36,757 bases of DNA from Spirochaetaceae bacterium (GCA_026786145.1 JAJAYQ010000151.1:1-36757); one strand, 5' to 3'. Numbered from the stretch's first letter, positions 1 through 10,675 are shown. Program-made: numbers and translations. Notes: generated from the letters alone by a model not told the origin.

Positions 1-12
1 CACAATGGTGCC

Positions 13-375
13 GTGACCGACGCCCTTTTCGCCGCCAGAGCGCGCGTCCTGCGTGACCTCGCGGCCTACGGCCTCGACACCGCACCCTCCGTCTCGGTGC
101 TCGACGAGGTGCTCATGTCGCGGCGGTGGTGGCTCGACCAGTGGCCGGCGGGCGCGGCGTACGTCGCCTGCCTGGTCGCGCAGGACGTGCAGGAGGCGCT
201 GCTCGAGTCGGTGGGGCGCTGGCCGCTCTGCGACCGTTCCCACGTCGACCTCGAGGACGGCTCCGTGCCCCACGAGCTGCGGGTGGCCCCGGACCTGGGC
301 GAGGACCCGCACTGGGTCTGCGAGGAGGACGGCACCGTGGTGGCTTCGGTCGGTCAGCTGGCCGCGGGCAGATAG
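13..375 (+). CDS. Hypothetical protein, 120 aa
   Basis: I do not recognise this protein. It is acidic and soluble-looking, with no signal peptide or membrane segment. It starts at a GTG, but the frame stays open to the window edge, so the true start could lie upstream and the gene may be partial. Visible features are a Trp-rich patch (RRWWLDQWP, near residue 40), a Leu/Val-rich central helix and a C-terminal stretch with two Trp/Cys positions (WPLCDRS and HWVCEEDG). Codon use has the strong third-position GC of its neighbours, which supports real coding. It is followed by a 138-bp gap before the WXG100 gene. No function is assigned. Confidence 0.6.
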   Translation: MTDALFAARARVLRDLAAYGLDTAPSVSVLDEVLMSRRWWLDQWPAGAAYVACLVAQDVQEALLESVGRWPLCDRSHVDLEDGSVPHELRVAPDLGEDPHWVCEEDGTVVASVGQLAAGR

Positions 376-513
376 GGAGCACGCCGTCGGACCTCCTCGG
401 TGCCGGGGCGGGCGCCTGTGCACAACTTCGCGGCCGCTCGGGCGGAATTCCCTACCGTCGTCACCGTCGTCGTGTGACGACCGTCCGCTCGCCCGATGCA
501 CCGGAGGCCCGCC

Positions 514-807
514 ATGACCGCGTTCCGCGTCACCCCCGCCGAACTCGTCGCACTCGCCCAGCAGGTCCAGGGAACCTCGGGCCAGATCGAGGGCGAGCTG
601 GCGTCCCTGCGCAGCCGGGTGCTGCCGATCAGCGGCACCTGGACCGGGCAGGCGCAGGACCGGTTCCAGATCCTGTACGACGAGTGGAGCCGGAGTGCCC
701 AGGGCCTGCAGCAGGCGCTGGCCGGGATCAGCCAGCTGCTGGCCCAGGCCGGCCACGGGTACGAGGACGCGGAGCAGCGGATCGCCGGGAGCTTCGCCGG
801 CCGCTGA
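514..807 (+). CDS. WXG100 (ESAT-6-like) family protein
   Basis: This 97-residue, all-helical protein has the W-x-G turn (TWTGQAQ, near residue 41) between two amphipathic helices, the hallmark of WXG100/ESAT-6 proteins. Family members are secreted or surface-linked dimers, often exported by type VII secretion. I chose ATG 514 over ATG 496 because a GGAGG (503-507) lies 7 bases upstream and because the usual 95-100 aa length is restored. The family's export motif YxxxD/E is matched loosely by YEDAE near the C-terminus. No EccC, EccD or second WXG100 gene lies nearby, so it is an orphan here. Family assignment is firm; whether it is secreted is inference. Confidence 0.88.
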   Translation: MTAFRVTPAELVALAQQVQGTSGQIEGELASLRSRVLPISGTWTGQAQDRFQILYDEWSRSAQGLQQALAGISQLLAQAGHGYEDAEQRIAGSFAGR

Positions 808-935
808 CCTGTGCGCCGCTCCAGCCGGTCGAGGCGCCACCGCGCGGGAGAACCCAGGAGTTCCGTCAGCGACCTTTCGGTGACGACGCGCCGGCAGGTC
901 GCCCAACAAGGTCGCTCGAGAGTCCCTGAACATGA

Positions 936-974
936 CGAGGGCGGCACCCCGGGAGTCCCAGGATGCCGCCCTCG
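936..974. terminator. Bidirectional hairpin terminator between WXG100 gene and groEL
   Basis: A perfect 11-bp inverted repeat (CGAGGGCGGCA, 936-946, and its complement, 964-974) encloses a 17-base loop. It sits 23 bases past the groEL stop codon and 129 bases past the WXG100 stop, between convergent genes. There is no U-run on either strand, which is normal for actinobacterial hairpin terminators. It most likely ends groEL transcription and may serve both directions. Confidence 0.8.
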
Positions 975-997
975 GGCAGAGCGTTGGTGCGGGCGGG

Positions 998-2728
<1,731 letters not shown>

Positions 2729-2742
2729 CCGTGGTCGCTCGG

Positions 2743-4032
2743 TCAGCCCAACCCGGTGGCCTCGAACGCGTCGGCCGACGCCGCAATGGTCGCGGCCGGC
2801 CCGACCACACCCGCGACCGCGTCGAGAGTCTTGAGCCCCTCCCCGGTGTTCAGGACGACGGTGTCCGCGTCGGGGTCGAGCCGGCCGGCGTCGAGCAGCT
2901 TCTTGAGCGTCGCGACGGTCACCCCGCCGGCTGTCTCGGCGAAGATGCCCTCGGTGCGCGCCAGCAGGCGGATGCCGGCCACGATCTCCTCGTCGGTCAC
3001 GTCCTCCACCAGGCCACCGGTGCGCCGCACGCTGTCCAGCACGTAAGGCCCGTCCGCCGGGTTGCCGATGGCCAGCGACTTGGCGATCGTGTCCGGGCGC
3101 ACCGGGCGTACGACCTCGTGGCCGGCCTTGAACGCCGCCGAGACCGGAGAGCAGCCGGTCGCCTGGGCACCGTAGAGGCGGTAGGGCGACCCGTCGACCA
3201 GACCCAGTGATGCCAGCTCGCCGAAGGACTTGTCGATCTTGGTGAGCTGGGACCCGGAGGCCACCGGGACGACGACCTGCTCCGGCAGGCGCCACCCCAG
3301 ACCCTCGGCGATCTCGTACCCCAGCGTCTTGGAGCCCTCGGCGTAGTAGGGCCGCACGTTGACGTTGACGAAAGCCCAGTCCTCGTGGTCCCCGGCGAGC
3401 TCGGACGCGACCCGGTTCACGTCGTCGTACGTCCCCTCGACCGCGACCAGCGTTCCGCCGTAGACCGCGGTCGTGATGATCTTCTGCTGCTCCAGGTCGG
3501 CCGGGACGAGGACCACCGAACGGATGCCGGCCCGCGCCGCCGCGGCGGCTACCGCGTTGGCGAGGTTGCCCGTCGACGGGCAGGCCAGCGTCGTGAAGCC
3601 GAGCTCGCGAGCGGCGGCCAGGGCCACAGCCACGACCCGGTCCTTGAACGAGTGGGTGGGGTTGGCGCTGTCGTCCTTGACCCAGAGCGCGCGCATCCCC
3701 AGCTCGCGGCCGAGGTTGTGCGCTCGCACCAGCGGGGTCGCACCCGGCTCGAGGTTGGGGGTGTCGCGCACCGTGCTCGGGACCGGGAGCAGACCCTGGT
3801 AGCGCCAGATGTTTGCCGGGCCGGCCTCGATGGACTCGCGGGTCACTGAGCCGAACTCGTAGGAGACCTCGAGCGGCCCGAAGCACTCGGCGCAGGCGTA
3901 GAAGGGGCCGAGCGGGGTGGTGGCGCCGCACTCGCGGCAGGACAGCGCGCGGGCAGGCCCGAGATCGGGGGGTGCCGATGTCGGGGAGGTGGCAGGTATG
4001 CGGGATCTGGCGGCAAGGGGGGTGACGGGCAC
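2743..4032 (-). CDS. thrC: Threonine synthase (PLP-dependent, SAM-riboswitch controlled)
   Basis: Threonine synthase converts O-phosphohomoserine and water to threonine and phosphate. The 429-residue protein has an N-terminal zinc-ribbon-like pair of CxxC motifs (Cys32/35 and Cys47/50), the PLP lysine in THSFKDR (Lys130), and the conserved STGNLANAVAAAAARAG segment. The chosen start is GTG 4032, with GGAGAGG 6-7 bases upstream; the frame runs further upstream but through a riboswitch, so longer starts are wrong. It is monocistronic, ending 14 bases before the CIRCE element of groEL. The SAM riboswitch in its leader is unusual for a plain threonine gene. A paralogue with a sulfur-linked role, rather than the hom-thrB operon enzyme, is possible; hom and thrB are not adjacent. 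Confidence 0.93.
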   Translation of the reverse strand: MPVTPLAARSRIPATSPTSAPPDLGPARALSCRECGATTPLGPFYACAECFGPLEVSYEFGSVTRESIEAGPANIWRYQGLLPVPSTVRDTPNLEPGATPLVRAHNLGRELGMRALWVKDDSANPTHSFKDRVVAVALAAARELGFTTLACPSTGNLANAVAAAAARAGIRSVVLVPADLEQQKIITTAVYGGTLVAVEGTYDDVNRVASELAGDHEDWAFVNVNVRPYYAEGSKTLGYEIAEGLGWRLPEQVVVPVASGSQLTKIDKSFGELASLGLVDGSPYRLYGAQATGCSPVSAAFKAGHEVVRPVRPDTIAKSLAIGNPADGPYVLDSVRRTGGLVEDVTDEEIVAGIRLLARTEGIFAETAGGVTVATLKKLLDAGRLDPDADTVVLNTGEGLKTLDAVAGVVGPAATIAASADAFEATGLG

Positions 4033-4044
4033 GAGGTTCCTCTC

Positions 4045-4169
4045 CTCATCTGTCCCGGCGCGGGCGCCGGGGCGGAGTTGGCACCGTGACGGGCGTCTCG
4101 CGCGAACGCGGGAGTCCTGTGCGGTTGCCGGGGCTTCGTCGGGCCGTTCCCTCTGCCCCTCTGGATGAG
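4045..4169 (-). promoter_or_regulatory. SAM-I (S-box) riboswitch upstream of thrC
   Basis: Read on the minus strand, the leader contains the S-box core in order: P1 5' strand CTCATC (4169-4164), the purine-rich CAGAGGGGCAGAGGGA, GGCCC, GAAGCCCCGGCAACC, GGTGCCAACTCC, a GC-rich P4 hairpin (CCCGGCG loop CGCCGGG) and GACAGATGAG, whose GATGAG (4050-4045) closes P1. The GGAGAGG ribosome binding site of thrC begins directly after P1. No terminator hairpin with a U-run lies between aptamer and gene, so SAM binding probably blocks translation initiation. A -10-like TACGGT lies just upstream (4196-4191). Confidence 0.95.
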
Positions 4170-4235
4170 CGGTCTTCAGTTGTGCCGCCCACCGTAACCG
4201 GTCCGGCCACGGGTCGAGACCCCGCTGTCCGCACA

Positions 4236-4263
4236 CTGAGACGGGGATGGGTCTCATTACCCT
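4236..4263 (+). promoter_or_regulatory. Candidate leaderless promoter with palindromic operator
   Basis: TACCCT (4258-4263) fits a -10 (TANNNT) and lies 6 bases before ATG 4270, the geometry of a leaderless transcript. CTGAGA (4236-4241) is a fair -35, with a 16-base spacer. A perfect palindrome TGAGAC-N8-GTCTCA (4237-4256) fills the space between them and could be a repressor site. This is sequence pattern only. Confidence 0.4.
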
Positions 4264-4269
4264 CGTCGG

Positions 4270-4696
4270 ATGCGTGCCTCGATGCGGCTCCGGCAGGTGG
4301 CCAACGTGGCCAACCTCTCGACACCGTTGGGCCTGCTGGTGGCCGTGGTCGGGCGCGCCGCGGTGTCGGCCGGACCTGACGGCCTGCTCCTCGCCCGCGG
4401 CTACCGGCTCCCGGTCCCCGCCGCCCCCGCCTTCACGGTCGGCAACGTCGTGCTGCTGCGCATCGACGACGCGGCGCTCGCGCGGCGGCCTCTCCTGCTC
4501 GCGCACGAGGCCCGCCACGCCACGCAGTACGCCTGGTGCGTAGGCCCGGTGATGCTCCCTCTGTACGGGCTGGCGGCGGCATGGTCATGGCTGCGGTGCG
4601 GCAACCCCGCGTCGTACAACGTCTTCGAACGGCGCGCCGGACTCGCGGACGGCGGGTATCAGCCCCGTGGTCGTCGTGCCTGGAATGATCGGCGCC

Positions 4697-4704
<8 letters not shown>
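4270..4704 (+). CDS. Small protein with zincin-like HEARH motif
   Basis: The 144-residue protein has one hydrophobic segment near residues 10-35, then LLLAHEARHATQYAW (about residues 75-90), which contains an HExxH metal-protease-type signature, then a second hydrophobic stretch (VMLPLYGLAAAWSW) and the pattern NVFERRAGLADGGY. This looks like a small membrane-attached zincin-like protein that recurs in actinobacteria. No substrate is known to me and proteolysis is not shown. ATG 4270 is preferred because a -10-like hexamer sits 6 bases upstream; ATG 4282 is an alternative. The 3' end overlaps the start of the otsA-like gene by 8 bp, so the two are probably co-transcribed. Confidence 0.75.
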
Positions 4705-6138
<1,434 letters not shown>

Positions 6139-6142
<4 letters not shown>

Positions 6143-6663
6143 CCGATGTCGCTGTCGATCAGCTGCTGGAGCAGGACGACGTCGGCCTGGTGCTCGCTCG
6201 GCAGCTCGTAGCCCTCGTGAGCCACCAGCTGCATGCGCGCGGACATGCACCGAACGCCGACACCGTCGATCGTCCCGCTGGCCTCGAGCGCCCCGTCGAT
6301 GAGGACCCGGTCGGTGGACCAGAGCGGAGTCAGCTCGTCCGGGCGGTCATCGAGCACATGGACGTCCACCAGACGACCTGACCCGTCCTGCAGGACGTAT
6401 GCCGTCGGTTGGCCCGTCTCGTCGAAGAATGCTCCCGGCACGTCGACGTTCTCCTCCCACCGGTAAGCCAGCCGGTAGCCGCGCTCGTGCAGGATCTGCC
6501 AGGCAGCGGCGTGCTCACTGAACGCGAGCAGGACGTCGAGGTCCTTGTGCGGTCGAGTGCGTCGGCCGAGCAGCGCGTCGACACCCCAGCCACCGACGAC
6601 CCAGCAGCGGATATGGCTCAGGTCGAACGCCCTGCACAGCTCGCCCGCCGACGCTTCGTCCAT
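6139..6663 (-). CDS. Aminoglycoside/lincosamide nucleotidyltransferase-like protein
   Basis: The 174-residue protein carries the ANT(2'')/Lnu-type nucleotidyltransferase core: CWVVGGWGVDALLGRRTRPHKDLDV (residues 20-44), with the metal-binding D41-x-D43 pair and the following His/Asp-rich strand LVDVHVLDD. Family members adenylylate hydroxyls of aminoglycosides or lincosamides, but many chromosomal relatives have no known substrate, so a resistance role is unproven. ATG 6663 is used; GTG 6666 has a slightly better-spaced AAGGAGA upstream. It diverges from an aminoglycoside-phosphotransferase-like gene, and the pair lies between otsA and otsB. Its TAG stop overlaps the otsA-like stop in CTAG. 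Confidence 0.85.
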
Positions 6664-6800
6664 CACGGCCGCACGATCTCCTTGCTCATGTGCCCACACT
6701 GCTGCAGATGACGACCGCGCAACAATCGGGTTGCCGTCCACATCACGTTGACGGGCATCACCTGTATGACGAAGGGTGTGGCTCCGTGGCGCCCGCGCAG

Positions 6801-7682
6801 ATGCACGACGGTCAGGTCGGGACGACGACCGACCTCGTCCGGGGACTTCTCGCCACCCAGCTGCCGCACCTGTCCGACCTGCCCATCCGGCCGGTCGAGG
6901 AGTCAGGAACCGATCACGCCCTGTACCGGGTCGGGCAGGACCTGGTCGTCCGGCTGCCGATCGTCGACTGGGCGGTGGAGCAGGCCGAGCGCGACCTCCG
7001 CTGGTTGCCGGTGCTGGCACCCCACCTGGATCTTGCGATCCCGGTGCCGGTAGCCGTAGGGCGCCCGGGAGAGGGGTATCCGTGGCCGTGGTCGGTGGTG
7101 CCGTGGATCGCCGGCGAGACACCCGGCGAGGACAACCTGGACCTGACCGCGGCAGCCGTGACGCTGGCGCAGTTCGTCAAGGCTCTCCACGGCATCCCCA
7201 ACGGAGGAGGGCCGGTGAAGTCCGGCACCGCGCGCGGCGTCCCCGTGCACCACCTCGACGCCGTGGTCCGGCCTCTGATCGAGGAGCTGCTCGACGAGAT
7301 CGACGCGAGTGCCGTGACCCGCGTGTGGGACGAGGCCATGGGTGCCGCTCGCTGGGACGCGCCGCCGGTGTGGATCCACGGCGACATCTCGCCGGGCAAC
7401 CTGATCGTGCGAGAGCGCCGCCTGGTGGCCGTCATCGACTTCGGCGGGCTGGGGCTCGGTGACCCCGCACCCGACCTGGCGCCGGCGTGGAACCTCCTCG
7501 ATCACAGGTCCCGAGCCGTCTTCCACGAGGCCGTCGGCTACGACGACGCGACGTGGGCCCGCGCGAAGGCCTGGGTGCTGGCGCCGGCCCTGCAAGGACT
7601 GCGGTACTACCGCACCAGCCGACCCGACTTCGTCGCCGCCGCGCGGCACCAGATCGGCGCGGTGCTGGCCGACCGGACGTGA
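6801..7682 (+). CDS. Aminoglycoside phosphotransferase (APH) family kinase
   Basis: This 293-residue protein has the APH kinase fold. An N-terminal lobe (TDHALYRVGQDLVVRLP, with a candidate ATP-binding Arg/Lys region) is followed by the catalytic loop WIHGDISPGNLIV (His193-Gly-Asp ... Asn) and the metal-binding VIDFGGLGLGDPAPDLAPAW. The conserved VVPWIAGETP hinge is also present. Such proteins phosphorylate aminoglycosides or macrolides, or act on metabolic substrates; the substrate is not readable. ATG 6801 gives the usual N-terminus; GTG 6786, with GAAGGG about 10 bases before it, is an alternative. The divergent ANT-like gene begins 137 bp away, with a small GCAAC-N6-GTTGC palindrome (6719-6734) between them. 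Confidence 0.85.
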   Translation: MHDGQVGTTTDLVRGLLATQLPHLSDLPIRPVEESGTDHALYRVGQDLVVRLPIVDWAVEQAERDLRWLPVLAPHLDLAIPVPVAVGRPGEGYPWPWSVVPWIAGETPGEDNLDLTAAAVTLAQFVKALHGIPNGGGPVKSGTARGVPVHHLDAVVRPLIEELLDEIDASAVTRVWDEAMGAARWDAPPVWIHGDISPGNLIVRERRLVAVIDFGGLGLGDPAPDLAPAWNLLDHRSRAVFHEAVGYDDATWARAKAWVLAPALQGLRYYRTSRPDFVAAARHQIGAVLADRT

Positions 7683-7689
7683 GAGGTCG

Positions 7690-8055
7690 TCACGGCGGGT
7701 CCTCGCCGACGAGCCCGTCGACCGACTCCCGGATGAGGTCGGCGTGGCCGACGTGCCGGGCGTACTCCTCGACGAGGTCGATGAGGATGCGCCGCAGGCT
7801 GGGCGGCGAGGTCCCCTCGGTGTCATGGGAGAGCTGGTCCAGGCCGCCGTCGGCCAGCGCCTCGGCGACCGCGGTGGGGACCGGGCCACGGCGGTCCCGG
7901 GTCCCGCCCATGCAGCTTCCAGGTGAAGTAGGTGGCCTCGACGAGCGCCAGGTGCTTGAGCAGCCCTCCCAACGTGATCGACGAGGCTCCGACCGTCGAC
8001 TGCAGGCCGGACGCGTCCCCGCCCCCCGAGACGGGAGGTCGCAGGTCATGGCCAC
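7690..8055 (-). pseudogene. Decayed DUF664 (DinB-fold, mycothiol-transferase-like) gene
   Basis: Two reading frames carry separate pieces of one DUF664 protein. The upstream piece (about 8049-7930) reads DLRPPVSGG then ASGLQSTVGASSITLGGLLKH and a Tyr-Phe-Thr-Trp helix to about HGRDPGPPW. The downstream piece (to 7690) is in another frame and reads AVAEALADGGLDQLS, then SLRRILIDLVEEYARHVGHADLIRESVDG, the typical C-terminus. Two internal stretches, roughly 25 and 35-40 codons, are missing relative to family members as I remember them, and the frame changes at the second gap. The remaining 366 bp cannot encode a whole DinB-fold protein (normally about 160-170 aa). It abuts otsB (4-bp gap) and converges on the APH gene. 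Confidence 0.8.
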
Positions 8056-8059
8056 GAAA

Positions 8060-8884
8060 CTACCGATTCGCGTGGGCCGACTCGACCAGCGCTCGGAGAA
8101 GGCCGGCGACGCCTTCGGGCCCGTCCACGACGAGGTCGGCGAGGTCGGACAGGGCGCTGACCTCCGTCGAGCCGCTGCAGACGAGCAGGCCGGGGATGCC
8201 GTCCGCGCGAAGGCGCTCGACCGCCGCGAACGCCGGCAGATCGCCGAGGTCGTCGCCGACGAAGACCACGACCGAGGGTGCGGACTCCGCCACCAGCACA
8301 CGCAACGCGTCGCCCTTGTCGCCGCCGGCCGCCCGCAGCTCGAGGACGTACCGCCCGGGCTCCACGACCAGCCCGGTCTCCTCGGCCAGCTCCGTGAGAG
8401 GTCCTCGAAGCGCGTCGAAGGCGGCGCCCGGCTCGGCCGTACGCCGCGTGTGCACCGCGACGGCACGGCCCTTGTCCTCGACGTACGTGCCGTCAGGGGC
8501 GGCGACATCGGCGAGCAGCGCGGTCAGCCGCCGGCGCGCCTCGGCGACACCCTTGTCCGGGTCGGGCGCCGACAGGACGCCGCCCTCCCAGCGCTCGGCG
8601 CCGTAGTGGCCCAGGACGACCAGACCGGGGACGTCGGTCAGCCCGCCCGGCTGCACCGGGAAGGCGGCGGGTCGTCCGGTCACGACCGCGACGCGTACGC
8701 CCAGAGCTGCCAGCAGGCGCAGGACCGGCGGGATGTCGGGATGGACCCGGGCTCGGTCGGGCTCGTCGACGATCGGCGCAAGCGTGCCGTCGAAGTCGAG
8801 CCCGAGCAGGGCGCCGCTCGGGGAGACCAGCAGTCCTGCCAGCGCCGCTCTCCCGGCCTCAGACGTGGGGGCCGGGACGCTCAC
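8060..8884 (-). CDS. otsB: Trehalose-6-phosphate phosphatase
   Basis: OtsB dephosphorylates trehalose-6-phosphate to trehalose in the cytoplasm. The 274-residue protein has HAD motif I LDFDGTLAPI (nucleophile Asp30, acid Asp32), motif II in VVTGR, the cap segment VEDKGRAVAVH typical of trehalose phosphatases, the lysine of GGDKGDAL, and motif IV VGDDLGDLPAF. Length and motif order match OtsB. The ATG start is clear. The downstream neighbour on the strand is the DUF664 remnant; upstream lies the LytR_C gene, 9 bases away, so it may be read with the DUF3263/LytR_C genes. It acts with the GT20 synthase at 4697-6142. Confidence 0.94.
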   Translation of the reverse strand: MSVPAPTSEAGRAALAGLLVSPSGALLGLDFDGTLAPIVDEPDRARVHPDIPPVLRLLAALGVRVAVVTGRPAAFPVQPGGLTDVPGLVVLGHYGAERWEGGVLSAPDPDKGVAEARRRLTALLADVAAPDGTYVEDKGRAVAVHTRRTAEPGAAFDALRGPLTELAEETGLVVEPGRYVLELRAAGGDKGDALRVLVAESAPSVVVFVGDDLGDLPAFAAVERLRADGIPGLLVCSGSTEVSALSDLADLVVDGPEGVAGLLRALVESAHANR

Positions 8885-8893
8885 GTCAGCTCG

Positions 8894-9490
8894 TCAGCTC
8901 GGGTAGGAGTCGGTGACGACCACGGTCAAGCGTGTCTCCGACAGGTTCCCGAAGCTCGGGCGGACCCGCGGCTCGACCGGCAGGTCGGCGGCGACGGCCA
9001 GCGCGCCGGCCTCCCCGCCCGGCGGGTAGTAGACCGTCGTCGACGGCACGATGCCGCGGAAGTTGCCGACCGCGGGAACCGGCCATCCGGCCGACCGGAG
9101 CTGCTCTGCCACCGTCGAGGCCAGCCCGCGCCGGGAGGTCTGGTTCAGCACGACAACCTGCATGTCCGAGCCGCGAGCCGGCTCGGCCGCGGTGGGCTCG
9201 GCCTCGGTGGGCTCGGCCTCGGTGGGCTCTGCTGCTGACGACGTGGCGGGGGCGGGTGCCGAGCTGATGGCGGGCGCTGCGGCCGAGGAGCTCGCCGAGC
9301 GGCCCGTCGTCGACGCGGCTGCCCGCGGCTGGTCAGCCCGCTCGTCCTGCCACACCGCAAGAGACGTGATCAGCGCGGCGACAGCGGCGACCGCGAGCAC
9401 CGAGGGCATGACCGCGGCGAGCAGCTGCCGTCCGCCCCGGTGCGCTCCGTAGCGCACGCGCGGCCGGCGATGGTAGCGGCGCTCGGTCAC
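8894..9490 (-). CDS. LytR C-terminal-domain (LytR_C) membrane-anchored protein
   Basis: The 198-residue protein has a basic N-terminus, one transmembrane segment (about 26-48, LAAVMPSVLAVAAVAALITSL), a Ser/Ala/Pro-rich linker with EPTEA repeats, and a C-terminal LytR_C domain (VVVLNQTSRRGLASTVAEQL ... VYYPPGGEAGALAVAADL). LytR_C domains are extracytoplasmic and are linked to cell-wall glycopolymer ligases, but there is no LCP catalytic domain here, so the role is unknown. The start is GTG 9490, overlapping the DUF3263 stop as GTGA, so the pair is translationally coupled. The linker probably spans the wall. Confidence 0.87.
   Translation of the reverse strand: MTERRYHRRPRVRYGAHRGGRQLLAAVMPSVLAVAAVAALITSLAVWQDERADQPRAAASTTGRSASSSAAAPAISSAPAPATSSAAEPTEAEPTEAEPTAAEPARGSDMQVVVLNQTSRRGLASTVAEQLRSAGWPVPAVGNFRGIVPSTTVYYPPGGEAGALAVAADLPVEPRVRPSFGNLSETRLTVVVTDSYPS
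9191..9235 (-). repeat. 15-bp tandem repeat encoding EPTEA units
   Basis: Two identical copies of the 15-bp unit GGTGGGCTCGGCCTC (plus-strand reading) are followed by a diverged third. A related unit precedes them. In frame they encode EPTEA repeats in the linker of the LytR_C protein. Slippage would change linker length by five residues without breaking the frame. Confidence 0.85.
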
Positions 9491-9792
9491 ACCTCGATGC
9501 CGAGCCGGCGGGCCGAGCGGGCCCGTTGGCGCGCCGAGCGCAGCCGGCGCAGCCGCTTGACCAGCATGGGGTCGGTCGCGAGGGCCTCGGGCCGGTCGAT
9601 CAGAGCGTTGAGCACCTGGTAGTAGCGCGTCGCGGACATGTCGAAGAGCTCCCGGATCGCCTGCTCCTTGGCGCCGGCGTACTTCCACCACTGGCGCTCG
9701 AAGCCGAGGATCTCCTGGTCACGGGCGTTGAGCTGCGACCCTGCTCCGGCCTCGGCGGGGCGAAAGGCGTCGGCGGCGTCCGTCGTGCCCAT
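9487..9792 (-). CDS. DUF3263 family protein
   Basis: This 101-residue protein matches the small actinobacterial DUF3263 family: LNARDQEILGFERQWWKYAG, then AIRELFDMSATRYYQVLNALIDRPEAL and a basic tail rich in Arg. The central part resembles a helix-turn-helix (ELFDMSATRYYQVLN), so a DNA-binding role is plausible but unproven. ATG 9792 has GAGGAG about 7 bases upstream. Its TGA stop overlaps the GTG of the LytR_C gene, and a promoter is predicted at 9841-9869. The pairing with LytR_C recurs in actinobacteria as far as I recall, which suggests a shared cell-envelope function. Confidence 0.9.
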   Translation of the reverse strand: MGTTDAADAFRPAEAGAGSQLNARDQEILGFERQWWKYAGAKEQAIRELFDMSATRYYQVLNALIDRPEALATDPMLVKRLRRLRSARQRARSARRLGIEV

Positions 9793-9840
9793 GAGACTCC
9801 TCGCTGAAGGGATGCTGCGCGTACTGCTGTGCTGCTCGCC

Positions 9841-9869
9841 ATCGTAGGGCGGAATCACATGTGTGTCAT
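9841..9869 (-). promoter_or_regulatory. Predicted promoter of the DUF3263-LytR_C operon
   Basis: On the minus strand ATGACA (9869-9864; five of six to TTGACA) and TACGAT (9846-9841) are separated by exactly 17 bases. The -35 overlaps the stop codon of the upstream nucleotidyltransferase gene. A perfect CACATGTG palindrome (9856-9863) lies in the spacer. The DUF3263 start codon is about 48 bases downstream of the -10. Confidence 0.6.
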
Positions 9870-10675
9870 TCACCCCGCCGCGTGCCGCGCGGTCGGTCAC
9901 GGAAGGGGTACAGGGTCGTCCCGGCCCCGCGCACGGCGTCCACCAACCTCTCGTCCGGCCCGACCCGCTCCCCTGCCCAGACCACCGATCGCTCCACCCG
10001 GCCCTCGACGATGGCCCCCGGCTCGACCGCCGGGCGACCACCGGTGGCGGCCATGTTGGCGCGCAGGTAGTCGGCCGGGGTCCCGCAGTCGATCGCGTCG
10101 AGGTCGGCAGCCGAGGAGACGTGCAGGTCGAGTCGACCCTGCCGGTGCAGCTCCGACCACGACACCTCGTACAGCCCGGCCGGCTCGGGCGACAGATCGC
10201 GCACCGACCACCAGGGCAGCAGTGCCGTCCCGACGTAGTGCAGGTCGTCGAAGTCGCGGCGGTCGGGCGACGGGACGCACAGCAGCCGCGGCCGCTCACC
10301 GTCCCATCCCGCGACGAGGTCGGCCACCACCTGGTCCCCTGCGGGCGGGTACCACGCGTCGGAGTTGCTGAGCAGCACCGGGCGACCGTCGACCCACTCG
10401 CGCAGCAGGCCCAGCGCCCCGGCGGTGCCGAGCGCAGCGGGCCGCTCGTGCGACACGTGCACGTCACGGTCGGCCAGCGCAGCGAGCATCAGGTCGCCAT
10501 GGTGGTGGACGTTGACGGCCACCTTTCCCGCGTACGCCGAGACGCGCCCGAGAGCCCAGTCCAGCAACGGTCGACCGCCGACCGTGCACAGCGGCTTGGG
10601 ACGGACCGTCGTCAGTGGCCGCAACCGGGTCCCCGCTCCCGCCGCCAGCACGACTCCGGCGAGGTCGTTGGCCAT
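9866..10675 (-). CDS. Sugar-phosphate nucleotidyltransferase
   Basis: The 269-residue protein has the NTP-transferase signature VVLAAGAGTRLRPLT with the downstream lysine in RPKPL, followed by GRPLLDWAL, VNVHHH and GTAGALG, and a metal-binding acidic position in SNSDAWY. Enzymes of this fold join a sugar-1-phosphate to a nucleotide, for example mannose-1-phosphate guanylyltransferase or glucose-1-phosphate thymidylyltransferase. The C-terminal part has only a short left-handed-helix-like tail (AIVEGRVERSVVWAGERV). Substrate is not readable. It is divergent from the pirin gene, with 69 bp between the starts. Confidence 0.88.
   Translation of the reverse strand: MANDLAGVVLAAGAGTRLRPLTTVRPKPLCTVGGRPLLDWALGRVSAYAGKVAVNVHHHGDLMLAALADRDVHVSHERPAALGTAGALGLLREWVDGRPVLLSNSDAWYPPAGDQVVADLVAGWDGERPRLLCVPSPDRRDFDDLHYVGTALLPWWSVRDLSPEPAGLYEVSWSELHRQGRLDLHVSSAADLDAIDCGTPADYLRANMAATGGRPAVEPGAIVEGRVERSVVWAGERVGPDERLVDAVRGAGTTLYPFRDRPRGTRRGE

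Noticed and set aside
4033-4518. N-terminal extension of threonine synthase up to 4518
   Set aside because: The extension runs through the SAM riboswitch and the opposite-strand gene at 4270, and a good ribosome binding site precedes GTG 4032.
6690-6800. APH gene starting at 6690
   Set aside because: The extra 37 residues match nothing in APH proteins and contain the divergent promoter region.
8060-8884. otsB damaged by the neighbouring decay
   Set aside because: All HAD motifs and a normal stop are present; damage is confined to the DUF664 remnant downstream.
9176-9235. Short tandem repeats as a CRISPR or mobile-element trace
   Set aside because: The units are 15 bp, contiguous and in frame, and encode a Pro/Glu/Thr linker; there are no spacers.
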